DNA of 64,000 nucleotides from Larus michahellis. Lineage: Eukaryota; Chordata; Aves; Charadriiformes; Laridae. This document shows positions 50,701 through 63,063 of this stretch, piece after piece (positions within the stretch are counted from its first letter, which is position 1; the number at the start of each line of letters is the position of its first letter). Location of the stretch: positions 109,625,847 to 109,689,846 of the forward strand of contig NC_133898.1 in the NCBI RefSeq assembly GCF_964199755.1, given 5' to 3'. Under the pieces are notes generated by a model. The model worked only from the letters and a program-made list of their open reading frames with translations. It made no database searches and was not told the origin of the DNA. The position numbers and the translations under genes were made by a program.

Positions 50701-53700
50701 AGCACACTGAGAAGAAAGCAGAGTCTTGTAGATAGTGCTGGTGATTGTGCAAGTCTGATCCTGCTGTCATCCAGATGAATCAGACAGCAGTGCAGCTCCA
50801 GTAGCCAGTTGTTCAGGTATTAGGTGTAAGTACTATCCAACCCAGAAGTGATAATGTAGCTCAGGAATTAACAATTAATGAGACCAACAAAATGAGAGGA
50901 AGGCTATTGTGCCAGTGAAGAGGAATAGCTGATAAAAAGTGTCGTCCTAAATAATTTTACTTGTGAAGTAATCCATGCCCTATTCTGAAAGTGCTGAAAT
51001 ACTAGTTCAAGAGACTGCCTTGGACTCTAATTCAGGTAACTTCATCCTGCATATGTAAACTGTTGCCCATTTTAAGTAGTATGAAATTATTTCCTGACTC
51101 AGACTGACTCGAGCTATTACCATTAATCACGTGCCAGAGGCAATTCCAGAAAGCCTTTGTATCTGTAGTGAAGAATGATGGATAGTTTGTAAAATGTTTA
51201 GGCATCCTTCACAGAGAAAAGTGCTGTTTAGGTGTGTGGTATTTTTATTATGGTGAGTTAGTACAGTTTGTGCATTAAAAACAGCAACAGGGGAATGCTT
51301 AAACAATGTTAAAATCTCCTATCCTGTTATTACCATGTCTAAACACCAAATGTTTCAGAAGGAGATTTAATCAAGTACTTAATACAAATATAGCTTTACT
51401 GTCATTTCATAGAATAAATCCTAATTATACTGGTAATTAACTATAAATGTGGAATCAATGTAAATCATCCACAGCACTTTAGATTATATTGTCATAGGAA
51501 GGCAGACTTCAAACTATTTTACTCACACAAATTCATATATGTTTTCCTTTTTTTAATACCTGAATGAAATAGAAATAATGAATGACCTGATCCCAGAGTG
51601 CTTCAATTAGAAGAAATAACTCAGGGCAGGATGATCAGTACTTGCATCTCTGCCTGTTATTATGGATGTATCATACTTCCATGATCAGATGCTGTTCTCA
51701 GTTGTTCATAATGTTAGTACTTACACCCATCAGAGGTGAAACTTGGAGACTATGTTTACACAATGACGCTAAATACAGCCGGGACACTTGACTGCCAGTA
51801 CTGCTAATTGTTAGCCTGCATCCTGGCAAAATATTGTCCCATGCAAACCAGCAGTCTCCCAGGTAGTGCCTGGGCATAGCTGGGTCAGCACAAGCCAGGG
51901 AGACAGTCAGGCTGTGGCAGTTCTGTTTTGGGGTGTAAGAAAACTTAGCAGTATGCCTGCAAGCCTTACTGTGATAGTTGGCTACTCAGTGCTAGAGAAC
52001 TGTCTCTGGAGTATTTTATTTACTAATACAGTCATAGCATAAGTGACAGATGTCAGCCTTCTAATTTTTGTTTGTTTGGAAATTTTCAGTGAAAGCAATT
52101 TTTTTACTAAGAATAAAGTAAACGAAAAACACAGTTGTCTTCTTAAAGTAAAACAGCCTTTTTTTCTATTCAGGTATAAAGTTCTCATGCCTTTGAGGCA
52201 GTTCTTCCAAATTGGTTGGCTTGGGGTGGGACAAAGGGGAATTTAGCAGTTCTGTCAATCCTCCAGCTCTTAAGAAAGAAAGAAAACAAGAACATAGTGA
52301 TCATCTGTAAAATACTTAGGTAAGAGGGAGCCTGGCATCACACAGGAACTCTGTGGAAGAAACAAAGACAGAAAACAATTGCTGGGAGGCTGGAAGCAAA
52401 CAGGATGAGCAAAAGATTCAGTTGCCTTAAGCTTGAGATCAGCTTTTTTGTTCCAGAAGTACCCTGCCTTATTCACTAGAGACCTTCTTATTCCCTCAGG
52501 AAATTAGACTGCTACAGATAAGAGCCTCCTTCAGCATCCTGCCTTGATTTGATCCTCAGCACAGCTTGGGAAGAACTGTATGTGGTATGTAATTAAGCAA
52601 AGTACTAAAGCAGACATACAAGAGAGCTCAATAATGTTATCCACATGATGTGGAAACAGATACATCACTCTGTTGATAGTTCTTGTTACTCTAGGCAACA
52701 TTTGCTGTGACTAGCACTCTTTTCCGTGAGAGTCCCAGCACTAAAGTAGCTTGTTTATTGCAGGATTTTTATCATATGCTCTGATAAACAGGATTGCTCT
52801 GATGCTCAATCTATGGCTTCATCTTGGTGCAACCAAGCTCTTCCATTAGGGAAAAATCCTAAATCTCCCTTAAAAGAAGCTTTAATCCCTTCCTTGCTCT
52901 CGCAGCCTCAGATATGTCACAAAAACATGGTGGCGTGTTGTTTTCTTCATGCTGTTTGCACTGTTGAACTATTGCTTACTGTAACTGTCAGCAGGTAGTA
53001 TTTTCAGAGCATTTTTCTAAATCTCCTTGAGATTTGATTCAAACAGAGAAGCCAAAAGAGATTAGACACAACCACAGTGAGATTGCCTTTGGAGCAGACA
53101 GCAAAACCCACCTGTTTGCTAAAGGCTTCCTACCATTATGAGTAAAGATGAGGAAAGCAAAAACCAAGCAGTATTTCTTGAGAGATGGCTCAAGAGCCAA
53201 ACCTGGTGACTTTCATTTGTAGAACTCACAGTGAAAATCTGTCAGCTTGTACTTTAGAGAAAAGTGTAGAAAAATATAGGATAACAGAAATAACATTGAC
53301 TATGGAATATATCAATTACCACTCTTAAATTTTACAATGTCTATCGTCATAGTCTTGATTCCATTTCCTTGTATAAACTCTGGGTTTTTCTCGTGACTTT
53401 AAAGTGAAAGTTCAAATTAATGAAGATTTTTGCTTTTGTTAGCATATCTGTGAGGGGTCGAGACCTGCATTTTTTTTACCCAGTTTGGAGACATCTGAAC
53501 AGAGGATAGTACAAGTCCTGCATTATTAGTTACAACTTCCATATTTTGCTGTTTTGTTTCATTTTTTTAATGTGACAGTGGTAGATGAAAATGAGAAGTA
53601 AATTCACACCATGTGGATATTTTATATAGTTGTGAAGCCCGTTATTAACCAAACGTTTCACCATTATGCATTAAACCATTAAACATCACCCACTGAATTT

Positions 53701-54748
53701 CTGAAGTCAGAAGTCCAAGAGAAGGATCCCATGTGAACATGGCCATATAAAAATTCAGGATCTGTGAAATACAAGTTCTGGTCAATACCTTCTACTTTTT
53801 CCAAATGTTAAAAAAAAAAGACAAAACCAAGTAATTTTCAATGCAGAACCTTCTACAAATGCTGGCAGCCAGATTAGGGCAGAGAGGAGGGGAAGAGCGC
53901 ATTTCTGGAATAAAAGACATGTTCTCACAACATACACAGCTACATTGCATCTTATCTACTGAAGGCTGCAAAATCAGGGAATCATTAGATTCAGCATCTT
54001 TTGGATGCTCTGATGGATGTTAAGAACTGCATTCATTACAGAATAGTTCAGACCTAGCTAAAGATAAAGGCATCTTTACACAATCTTTCATCTTTACCTT
54101 TGCTTTTCTGTACTTTGTCTTCCCAAGGGGTGTCACTGAGTTCCAGCTGAGGAGTATCCCTTAGCAATGGGGTTATGGGTTTACATTTTTCATCTTCTTG
54201 CTGGTGGCTTTATATGTCTGCTTCCTGCGCTGCAACTTCTACTACAGCCTTTGACAAGTAGAGCGCGGTTACACTTGACTCAGGTGCAGCAGCACAAGCA
54301 CTGTAGGAAGCCAAACATATCTTAACTGCCTGCCGGTTGTTAACTCAGGCAAATAAATTCCATGTCAGGTCTGTGTTCCCTGCAAATTCAATGTTCAGAA
54401 AAGGTAATGCTTTCCTCAGAAACAGAAAAGAACTTCAGTAAAAACACCCTTTTCACTTGTTCATATCAGTCACTTTTCCTTGTCAGAGCTACTATAGAGT
54501 ATGCAAATGCAGAGACAGAACATGGAATTTAAACTGTTTCTCTAGGTCTCTGGTTGCTGGGTCGTTTTCTTACTTGTTGACAAATATTCTGTTGCTGCCA
54601 ACTGAGCTATTAAACATTACTTGAAAAGAAGAAAATAAATGCAAATTCTCTTTTAATTACTTGAAATATTTTCCACGTCACTCAGTACCATAATAGCCTT
54701 CTTCACCAACATGCATATGCTCATTAATACTCCTATAAAGGAAGGAAA

Positions 54749-54885
54749 TGCTATTATTCCCGTTTTACCAATGAAACATAACTAGAAAAGATAAAGTGAT
54801 TTGCTGAAAGCTACATCAAGATAGTAGCAGAAACAAGTTCAGAATTCTTAATTCTTGAGTCTCAGTCCACTTCCTTAACAATAAA
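54749..54885 (+). mobile_element. MIR-type SINE relic
   Basis: Clear collinear MIR pattern: TGCTATTATTCCCGTTTTAC, CAATGAAACATAACTAGA, AAAGTGATTTGCTGAAAGCT, AGTAGCAGAAACAAGTTCAGA, TTGAGTCTCAGTCCACTTCC. Points right. Confidence 0.8.
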
Positions 54886-55854
54886 TATCCTTTCCTGTAA
54901 CCAATTTTTATTCCTCTAACCTGTACTCTTTTCTCACAATTTCGGTATTTTAGCTAGTTACTTAAGTTGTAGCTCTTATTTCTGGTGATGGCACATTGGT
55001 TTATAATTTATTTTTCAAACAGGAAATCTTAAAAAATATAAGAATTTTATAACAGAAAATCACAATTAAAATGGAAAATAATATTGTAATGGGTATGCTG
55101 TTACTTTTACCTGACATAAGTTTTTTCTTGAAAATAGGCAGGGGCAGACAGATGTATATCAGAACATATTTTGCATTCCAGTTACAATAGTTTAAGAGAA
55201 ACTATCTTCTCATAATTCTAAAAAAAGTATATCCAGTACTGATATTTTCACAGAGAGAGACAGATAAAATCTCAACAAATGATCATCAAACTTCAATATA
55301 CTAGTAAAAAAAAACCCACATCAGTTGATTAGTGAAAGATGTCTCTCTGTGAAGGGCATGCAGTGGTTCTTTCAAAGCCACCTTTCACTCAGTGCTCTGT
55401 GAGAAAAATAGCAGTTCCATTTTCCTACATAGCAGGAAATAGAGGACTTTCCCCCATTGCTCAGCTTTAAGTCTAAATCAGAGTTCCACCAATTCTGTTT
55501 TGGGTTTGGTATTTTGAATGTTTTAATGAGGAACATTTGGGGATGACAATTATCTGCAAGGTCTACAGAGGAGTGGAAAGATACCAGGTAGCTGTGTACA
55601 TCATGATAATCTCCGTTGATTCCAGCATACAAAAAGACACGTCCTCCACCTTTGATGAAGAGTCAGTATGACATGGAAGACTCTTGAATTAACTTTTGGG
55701 ACGGTTTGTGTTGAGACACATAGGCTCGAGCTACATAAAATTAATGCTTTTGGGTGAAGCTAACTAAAATTACATATTTTTTAAATTTTTGTCTGTGGAG
55801 AGTAGCTTGCTCCCCAGAACTGGAAATGGCTTTCTTAGCCATGGACATGTTCTT

Positions 55855-55985
55855 TATTCAGTGGTTAAGGCACTTGCAATAAGGTAGTGTGAATCCTGGG
55901 TTTAAGTCCTTCCTGCTAGCACTAGTTCTCCACTGCATGTAGGAATATCACTGGATGAACTCTGCTTGCTCTCTTGGAAGTTGGA
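55855..55985 (+). mobile_element. tRNA-like SINE relic (A and B boxes visible)
   Basis: An A-box-like TGGTTAAGGCA at 55862-55872 and a B-box-like GGTTTAAGTCC at 55899-55909 (consensus GGTTCRANTCC) are spaced as in tRNA genes. The text CCTGGGTTTAAGTCC resembles tRNA-derived SINEs of amniotes. No cloverleaf or anticodon stem was found, so it is not a functional tRNA. The right end is a guess. Confidence 0.5.
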
Positions 55986-57040
55986 CTCCAAGGAGGCTTT
56001 TAGATCTAAGTACATTAATCACTAGGCTGTATACCTTGCTAGAAATATTACATTATGTATTGTATGCATTGTATATCTTCCTGCTTATGTTTCTGCCTAC
56101 TCAAGTGTATAAGTATGCATGAGCTATGTTCCTGCTGTCTTGGGTTTTTTTATTCTGTGATTTCATCAGTGCTCTCTTTGCTGAATAATGGCACAACTTC
56201 AACAGGGAATGGAAGGCAGTGCAGGATCCTTCCTGCAGCACTCTACCAGGAAGGAACTGAATTCAGGTTTCCTGCTTTCTGGACCCTTCCTACTTTTGCC
56301 ATGTTTTGAAAGAAAAGAGTGACTCCTGCCTAGTATTTGAAAAATTACGCATGTGCTTAGGAGATGGTTCTGAGCTGTGGATCCCTGGTACTACTGCATT
56401 CCTGTGGCCCCCAGTCAAGGGTCCAACTCCAGAAAAAGAGGGACTTTCGTAAAAATGTACCCTAATGGAGTCCTACTGATGAGCTATAGGCAATTGTATT
56501 TAACTTTAAACAACCTTTCTAAACATTTAGCTGTCTGCATAGAGATTATAAATTTAAAATGTGGGTTCCCGTTTCCAGAACCTGCTATCAAATGTTTAGG
56601 TTCTAGTCTTCTTTAACAGGTCCAGCCCATGGGCCTTAAACCAACACGTGAAAGTCCATGAACTTTTCAGATAACGGGTCTCTTTTCCTGTTCACTAAAT
56701 CCAGTGAGTCAGTAAAATTAGGAAGCACATTTACATGAAGTATGACTCACTTCTGTAATTAAAAAATTGGCAAAAATAATAGAGGACGTGTCTTCTTCTA
56801 GCATTCATTTTGCAAATTGTAGTCAAGTGCTGCCAAAATTTCTGTTATTACTGTTGGTTATTTAGTCCCATTAGCAATATTTCTTTTGGTCTACCGGATC
56901 CTAAGGGTTTATTTTTCTAGTCACATGGGAATGATGTGTTCAGGTAACTCCATTTCTTATGAACTGGAATAAAGGGCCTAAGCCAGCTGTGGATTCCACT
57001 ACATTTTGTTTGGAGCTGTAGTGATTGTGGCCAGCTGGAT

Positions 57041-57560
57041 GAGGGAGGTGATTCTGCCCCTCTGCTCCTCTCGCGTGAGACCCCACCTGGAGTACTGCAT
57101 GCAGCTCTGGGGCCCTCAACACAGGAAAAACGTGGACCTGTTGGAATGAGTCCAGAGGAGGGCCACAAAAATGATCAGAGGTCTGGAGCGCTTCTGCTGT
57201 GAAGAAGGCTGAGAGAGTTGGGGTTATTCAGCCTGGAGAAGAGAAGGCTCCAGGGAGACCTTGTTGTAGCCTTTCAATACTTACAGGGAGCTGTAGTGGC
57301 AGGAGGAGAGGTAATGGTTTTAAACTGAAAGAAGGGAGATTGGACATAAGGAAGAAATTTTTCATTATGAGGGTGGTGAGGCAGTGGAACAGGTTGCCCA
57401 GAGAAGTTGTGGATGCCCCGTCCCTGGAAGTGTTCAAGACCAGGCTGGATGGAGCTTTGAGCAACCTGCTCTAGTGGGAGGTGTCCCTGCCCATGGCAGG
57501 GGGGTTGGAACTAGATGATCTTGGAAGGTCCTTTCCAACCCAAAGCATTCTATGATTTAG
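57041..57560 (+). mobile_element. CR1 LINE 3' fragment (about 520 bp)
   Basis: Rightward CR1 copy close to the family pattern: GAGACCCCACCTGGAGTACT, AGTCCAGAGGAGGGCCACAA, CTGAGAGAGTTGGGGTTATT, GAGGGTGGTGAGGCAGTGG, GTTGGAACTAGATGATCTT, ending CATTCTATGATTT. Encoded pieces such as RLDIRKKFF and [20 protein letters not shown] are CR1 ORF2 C-terminal. Relatively well preserved, so among the younger copies here. Confidence 0.96.
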
Positions 57561-58097
57561 CACTTTCCCAGCAGAACTGCCTGCATGTAGTTCTCTCATA
57601 GCCAGAAGAAAACAGGTATCTTTAAAATTCAAGTTATGTACGTTTTTTAACGAAAAATTCCAATTATGGATGTGTCTTTGTAACTCAGACCTCTCTGTGT
57701 CTCCTCAGTATTGGCTTTAGAATAGCCTCTGACAATTGTATTAATAGAGTGCTACGATTTGTCTCATCTTTACTGGACTTTGTCCAGGGCTTCACTCTGT
57801 GTTTTTCTTTCATAATTCAAGTGATGGAATGCTAGACAAACCTGAAGCTAAGAAAGAGATAATGAAAGAAAACCAACAGAAGCGACTTGTTACTCTGCTG
57901 CTTGCTTGCACACACCGATGATACCTACATACTTAATACACCTCATTTAGATGAAGATACCCAGATGAAGCGAAATACAGCTTGCAAGACATATGAAGTA
58001 ATCCTTAGTTTTCACACAGCATTAGTGAGGTTTCTGCAGAAGTAGAGGCTTCCAGTTTGTGGAAGAAGAAAAGGAGAAATTCAGGCCAAGATCAACA
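57561..58097. other. Intergenic, no gene seen
   Basis: AT-rich spacer between two LINE remnants. Confidence 0.65.
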
Positions 58098-58533
58098 AAA
58101 AAGGATCAGAGGTCTGGAAAACACAACCTACAAGGAAAGACTGAACAAACAAGGGTTATTTAGATGAAAGAAGAGAGGATTATCGGGGGAAAAAGATAGG
58201 GAAAAGAGTGTCGAACTTCAAATAGGTAAAGGTCTTCAGTGAAGATCAAGGAAATAATTTGTTCTTTATGATATATGTACGCAACGAGATGTGAGGGCTT
58301 AAATTGCATCAGAAAATTCAGGTTACGCACCATGGAAGTTTTCTAACGGTATGAACAGTAAAGGGATGAAAAAGCTGCCTGCAGAAGGTCATGGCATCTC
58401 TGTCTTTGAAGAACTTTAACAACAGGTTAGAGAGATGTCTACCAGGAATAACCCAGGTACAGGTGATTCTGCTTTGGTATATGATGGTGGAATAGAGGAG
58501 CTAAAGGTCTTTTGTAGTTGTTGTGATTCTATG
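58098..58533 (+). mobile_element. Ancient CR1-like LINE 3' relic
   Basis: Heavily decayed but collinear with a CR1/L3-type 3' end: AAAGGATCAGAGGTCTGGA, a TACAAGGAAAGACTGAA block, AAAGCTGCCTGCAGAAGGTCA, a TCTTTGAAGAACTTTAACAAC block and a terminal TTGTGATTCTATGA. Much older than the 57041 copy. Confidence 0.7.
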
Positions 58534-61454
58534 AGACTAGTAGCAGTAATAATGTATTTTCTTCATTTTTGTAGACTTCAGTTGTGCTTTCCAGACAGTC
58601 CCTGATGCTAAAAGCACAAAATTCTCTAAAGGGTAAGAACAGATTTTTACGGTACTGGCAAAAAATTAAACTTGATGGAGTAATTGCTAAGGAACCAGGA
58701 GAGAAACTCAGCAAGCTGAGTGACATGGGCATTGAGATAACTGTGTTTCTTTTGGAGTGAAGGAAGTCAAAGAATAACTCCAACCTTTGGCTGCAGGGGA
58801 AAGTGGCTGGATACAGGAAAGGCAGCTGTCCCGAATGGAGAAGAGCAAGTGTCCAATTGAAAAGGGACTTGTTGAAAGGAGGTTAGAGTGAAGAGTGAGT
58901 CATTCACTGGGTACTGGCTATTTGCTTTGGGTTCCGATCTTAGGAAGCTGCAAGTGCTCTTGGAAATAAATGTAGGTATCAGGATTCCCGCATACCAGTA
59001 CCACAGAATGGTAACATGCTAGCACTGAGAAAAAACAGTGGCCCGAAGGAAGCATGAGTGAAAAATGGTTTTGTACAAAAGATGTTGATTTCAGCTGACG
59101 AGAAACTTAACAATTAAAAGCTAACTTTTAATTGCACTGCTGTGAACTTTCTTTTAATGAATGAATGTCATGTTTATGTATCGGAAGCCCAGAAGGAAAA
59201 GCAGCAGCAGCAGCACCAATGTTCCCAGAGGAGGGAGGGCTTCTGGCGCAGTTTCAGGTGACCGCCGAGATCCATAGTGGGGTTGGAAACCCTGCCACAC
59301 TGGCTTGTTATCAGCACACTCCTGCCTGACACAGAGGCAAGGTAGGTCAGACAGATGAGGAATGGTCTTGTACAATAGTGACAGGCAGGGACTCTAGAAC
59401 CAGTGTGCCCTCTGGTACCAGAAGAAACTCAGTGGGAGCACTGGTGCCCACTGTGAATGGAGACTTCTCCCCACTCCAGATCAGCACTGAACCTACCTTC
59501 AAGATGAAGAATGGCGGTATGCCATACAGCTCTGTGGGACAGTAAAAACAACAATAACAGTAATCAGTGGAGTGGAGCTCTAAGTAGCTCGGAAGTGACA
59601 AACTAGTTTTCCTGTTTGCTAAAACATAGAAAACTTGGTTCAGTTTGTGAGCTTTGCTAAACGCAAATGATACAAAAGCTGTTGCTAAAATGCCAGCAGA
59701 GACTTCAAGCAGTTCTTAGCTCATTATCCATATGCTCACCCTTACTGGCAATAACTTTACTCATGGCGGAAAACATTGCTTTATTTTTATGGTGGGAGTT
59801 CTGCATAGGCTCAAAGTAACACATTTTAATTTTTCGGGATGTCTTGGGAGGACACTGTCACTGATTTCGTAACATCTAGGAGCCATCCCTAAAGATGGTT
59901 TGAGCCTGTTTCATGGAAATCCATAGCATGCACATATTTCGGGGAAAGTGAAGGTACTTTAAAGGTTGGAAAACCAGATTCGGGTACCAGATGGTTACAA
60001 AAATCTATATATAGTATAGAGGGCAGACATTAGGAATGATGCTGCTATCATATCTGAAATGTCCTTTGACATGTGTAGGTGATACACTAAGGGTCAAATT
60101 TCCAACCAGTGCCAAAGCTGGTGCTCAGCATTTAATCTATTGGTATTAAGTATAGCAATTGATGGAGCATTTCCAATTTCTAGGGAGGCTTATTTAACAT
60201 TGTCGAAGTTATTCTGAAATAAGTTGAGAGATCTGTGACAGCTGGTCAAATTTATCCTATGTGTACTTCACTGAAATGAATCTTGCCCAGATAGCATTTT
60301 CAATTTCTCTTGAAGTGTGACCACAATGCACAAGCTGGAAGAGAGAAAAAAAGTCAAGATGTCCATCAGTTTCTAATATTACAGTGAATAGGTCTGACCT
60401 GTGAGATACCACTATAAAAGTAGAAGGCATGATACTTTTCCTAAAAGAAATCTAGGAATCTTGTCAAAATTAGATGTAATGGCTTGATTTGTTACTACAC
60501 AGTAGGAAAGTTTGTTTAATCAAATCACGCTTTGTTGCTCTTTTTCTGTTGATAAGACATGTATTTCACCTTGTGCTGCATAGTGGAAAATCGTCTTTAG
60601 AGTCACCAAGCATTTTTTTTTTCTTAACGTGATTTGATAATTACAGGCTGAGGCCATGTCGTTTTAAACAGGATGTACCTTTAAAGGATGAATTTTTCAG
60701 GACTCTGAGAGCTCTAATAGGCTTTAATGGCCCTGACCAGCCTTACCTGGAGTCTCTGCCTCCACCACTCCTGCGGGCTCCATTTCAGCTCAGGTCTGGG
60801 CTTCCAGTTCTGGCCCCAGATGTGCAGTGGATGGGCCTGTGCCCAGCCATCTCTCTGGTCCTGCCTCCTGGAAGGATCTTGGGCCTTTGCAACAGCCTTG
60901 TCTCCTGTACTGTCTTTGTCCTTAATCTTCTGATGGTCCCTGGATGGACCATGAACTTGATTCTTGTCCTCACTGTGTCTGGGACTGCCCTTGCACCCTG
61001 TTACCAGCACTGCTGCACAGGTCAGTGAGGGCACGGGTGGACGGACAGTCACCCTCGGCTCCCAGCTTGCCTTCCCTTAGGGAATGGCCCCATCTCTTGC
61101 TGCTCCCTGACCATAAATTTCTCTGCCTGTAAGACCTGAGTTTGGTCTTCAGTCCTGTCCTAGTTAATTTTAAGGGCCTCTGCTGTTACTTCAGCCATTT
61201 TGCATAGTAGCTCAGTTAACATTAAGTTATAATTATGACTGACTTGTAGAGTTTTAGTATCTATCAAGGCCTAGCACTTTTTTCCTGAGCCACATGCAGG
61301 ATCTTGCCTCTGAAGTTCTGCTCCCTCTGCTTGCATTGACATTCATGCTCTACTATAGTAGTTGCTTTGCAAGTAAATGGACAAATAACTGTTAGACATG
61401 TGTGCCTATTTTCTTGGTAAATACTTAGAATCGGAGACTCATGGAAAAACACAG
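58534..61454. other. Intergenic, no recognised gene
   Basis: Contains a short (GCA)5 run at 59201-59216 and a GC-rich block at about 60720-61130. No exon that I can support. Confidence 0.6.
60720..61130. repeat. GC-rich block, unclassified
   Basis: About 400 bp of distinctly higher GC content, with several overlapping open frames on both strands (60727-60933 plus, 60714-61052 minus) that match nothing I recognise. The CTGGCCCCAG, TGGTCCCTGGATGG and CTGTGTCTGGGACTGCC wording resembles the 35700-36085 block in style, suggesting an unclassified repeat family, but I cannot align them by eye. Confidence 0.35.
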
Positions 61455-61609
61455 TTTGAAAAGGACATTCAAAGGTTATCTAGTTCAGACTCCTGCTGAA
61501 AGCAGACCTGTTTTTGAAGGTAGATGGGGTTTGTTCAGGGCAGTGTTTAGCTGAATTCTGAGTATCTCCAAGGATGGAGATTACACAATTTCTCTGGGCA
61601 GCCTGCTCA
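61455..61609 (-). mobile_element. Older CR1, 3' part (left of nested insertion)
   Basis: Diverged leftward CR1: plus strand TTATCTAGTTCAGACTCCTGC, CTGAGTATCTCCAAGGATGG, ATTTCTCTGGGCAGCCTGCTC. It stops at 61609, where a younger CR1 begins, and resumes at about 63064. Confidence 0.8.
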
Positions 61610-63058
61610 AGTTAGAATCATAGAATCATGGAATCATTTAGGTTGGAAAAGACCCTTGGGATCGTCGAGTCCAACCATCAACCCCACTCTACAAAGTTCT
61701 CCCCTACACCATATCCCCTAACACCACATCTAAACGAGTCTTAAACACATCCAGGGATGGTGACTCCACCACCTCCCTGGGCAGCCTATTCCAGTGTCTG
61801 ACCACTCTTTCTGTGAAGAATTTTTTCCTAATGTCCAGTCTAAATCTACCCTGTTGCAGCTTGAAGCCATTCCCTCTTGTTCTATTGCTAATTACCTGTG
61901 AGAAGAGACCAGCACCAACCTCTCTACAGTGTCCTTTCAAGTAGTTGTAGACAGTGGTGAGGTCTCCCCTCTTCCTCAAACTAAACAGTCCCAGCTCCTT
62001 CAATCACTCCTCATAAGATTTATTCTCCAGGCCCTTCGCCAGCTTCGTTGCCCTCCTCTGCACTCACTTCAGCACCTCGATATCTCTCTGATATTGAGGT
62101 GCCCAGAACTGGACACAATACTCAAGGTGTGGCCTCACCAGTGCTGAGTACAGCGGGGCAATCACCTCCCTCCTTCTGCTGGTCGCACTATTTCTAATAC
62201 AAGCCAGGATGCCATTGTCTTTCTTGGCCACCTGGGCACACTGCTGGCTCATGTTCAGCAGCCTGTCAATTAGAACCCCCAGGTCCTTTTCCGCCAGGCA
62301 GCTCTCCAGCCACTCTTCCCCAAGCCTGTAGCGATGCATGGGGTTGTTGTGGCCCAAGTGCAGGACCCAGCACTTGGCCTTGTTGAAGCTCATACCATTA
62401 GCATTGGCCCATCGGTCCAATCTATCCAAGTCTCTCTGTAGAGCCTCCCTGTCCTCATGCAGATCAACACTCTCGCTTAGCTTTGTGTCATCTGCAAACT
62501 TGCTGATGATACGCTCTATGTCCTTATCAAGATCATCAATAAAGATGTTAAACAGAAATGATCCCAACACTGAGCCCTGACGGACACCACTTGTGACCGG
62601 CCACCAGCTGGATTTAACTCCATTGACCACCACTCTTTGGGACCACCCATCCAGCCAGTGCTTGATCCAGCAGATTGTATGCTCATCCAGGCCATGAGCC
62701 GCCAGTTTTTCCATGAGAATTCTATGGGGAACAGTGTCAAATGCTTTTTGAAAGTCTGGGTAGACAATATCCACAGCCTTTCCCTCGTCCAATAATCGGG
62801 TCATCTTGTCATAGAAGGAGATCAGGTTCATCAGGCAGGACCTGCCTTTCCTAAACCCATGCTGACTAGGCCTGATCCCCTGGTCGTCCATTATATGACT
62901 TGTAATGGCACTCAAGATGATCTGCTCCATGACCTTCCCTGCTACCGAGGTCAGACTGACAGGCCTATAGTTTCCCGGATCCTCCTTTCTGCCCTTTTTG
63001 TAGATGGGTGCTACATTTGCTACCCTCCAGTCCATTGGGACCTCCCCAGTTAGCCATG
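61610..63058 (-). mobile_element. Younger CR1 LINE with decayed ORF2, inserted in an older CR1
   Basis: A 1.45 kb leftward, 5'-truncated CR1. The 3' end is at the left (AGAATCATAGAATCATGGAA, then TTTAGGTTGGAAAAGACCC on the plus strand). It encodes the back half of the reverse transcriptase plus the ORF2 C-terminus. The sequence AGTTA occurs at both edges (61610-61614 and 63059-63063) and may be a short target duplication. The flanking old CR1 is continuous across it. Confidence 0.93.
62064..63035 (-). pseudogene. CR1 ORF2 reverse-transcriptase fragment
   Basis: A 323-codon open stretch of the LINE CR1 ORF2 protein, which makes cDNA at the target site. Visible motifs: [12 protein letters not shown] near residue 18, FRKGRSC near 61, [16 protein letters not shown] near 89 (catalytic Asp region), GVRQGSVLG near 150 and the catalytic FADD at 180-183. 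The N-terminal endonuclease and early RT are missing through 5' truncation. Translation ends in a TGA at 62066-62064, and the same frame goes on to a second TGA at 62006-62004 before the typical C-terminus ([20 protein letters not shown]) at 61704-62003. Both look like CGA-to-TGA decay. Inactive. Confidence 0.95.
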
Positions 63059-63063
63059 AGTTA

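Larger units (their letters stand above)
46606..57040. other. Intergenic, no gene seen
   Basis: About 10 kb of AT-rich DNA with two MIR relics, one tRNA-like SINE relic and a TTA microsatellite, listed separately. Open frames of 60 to 142 codons occur on both strands but none shows recognisable protein features or splice support. Confidence 0.65.

Noticed and set aside
55862..55909. Functional tRNA gene
   Set aside because: A and B boxes are present but no paired arms or anticodon loop could be drawn.
62338..62580. 80-codon plus-strand frame
   Set aside because: Antisense shadow of the CR1 reverse-transcriptase frame.
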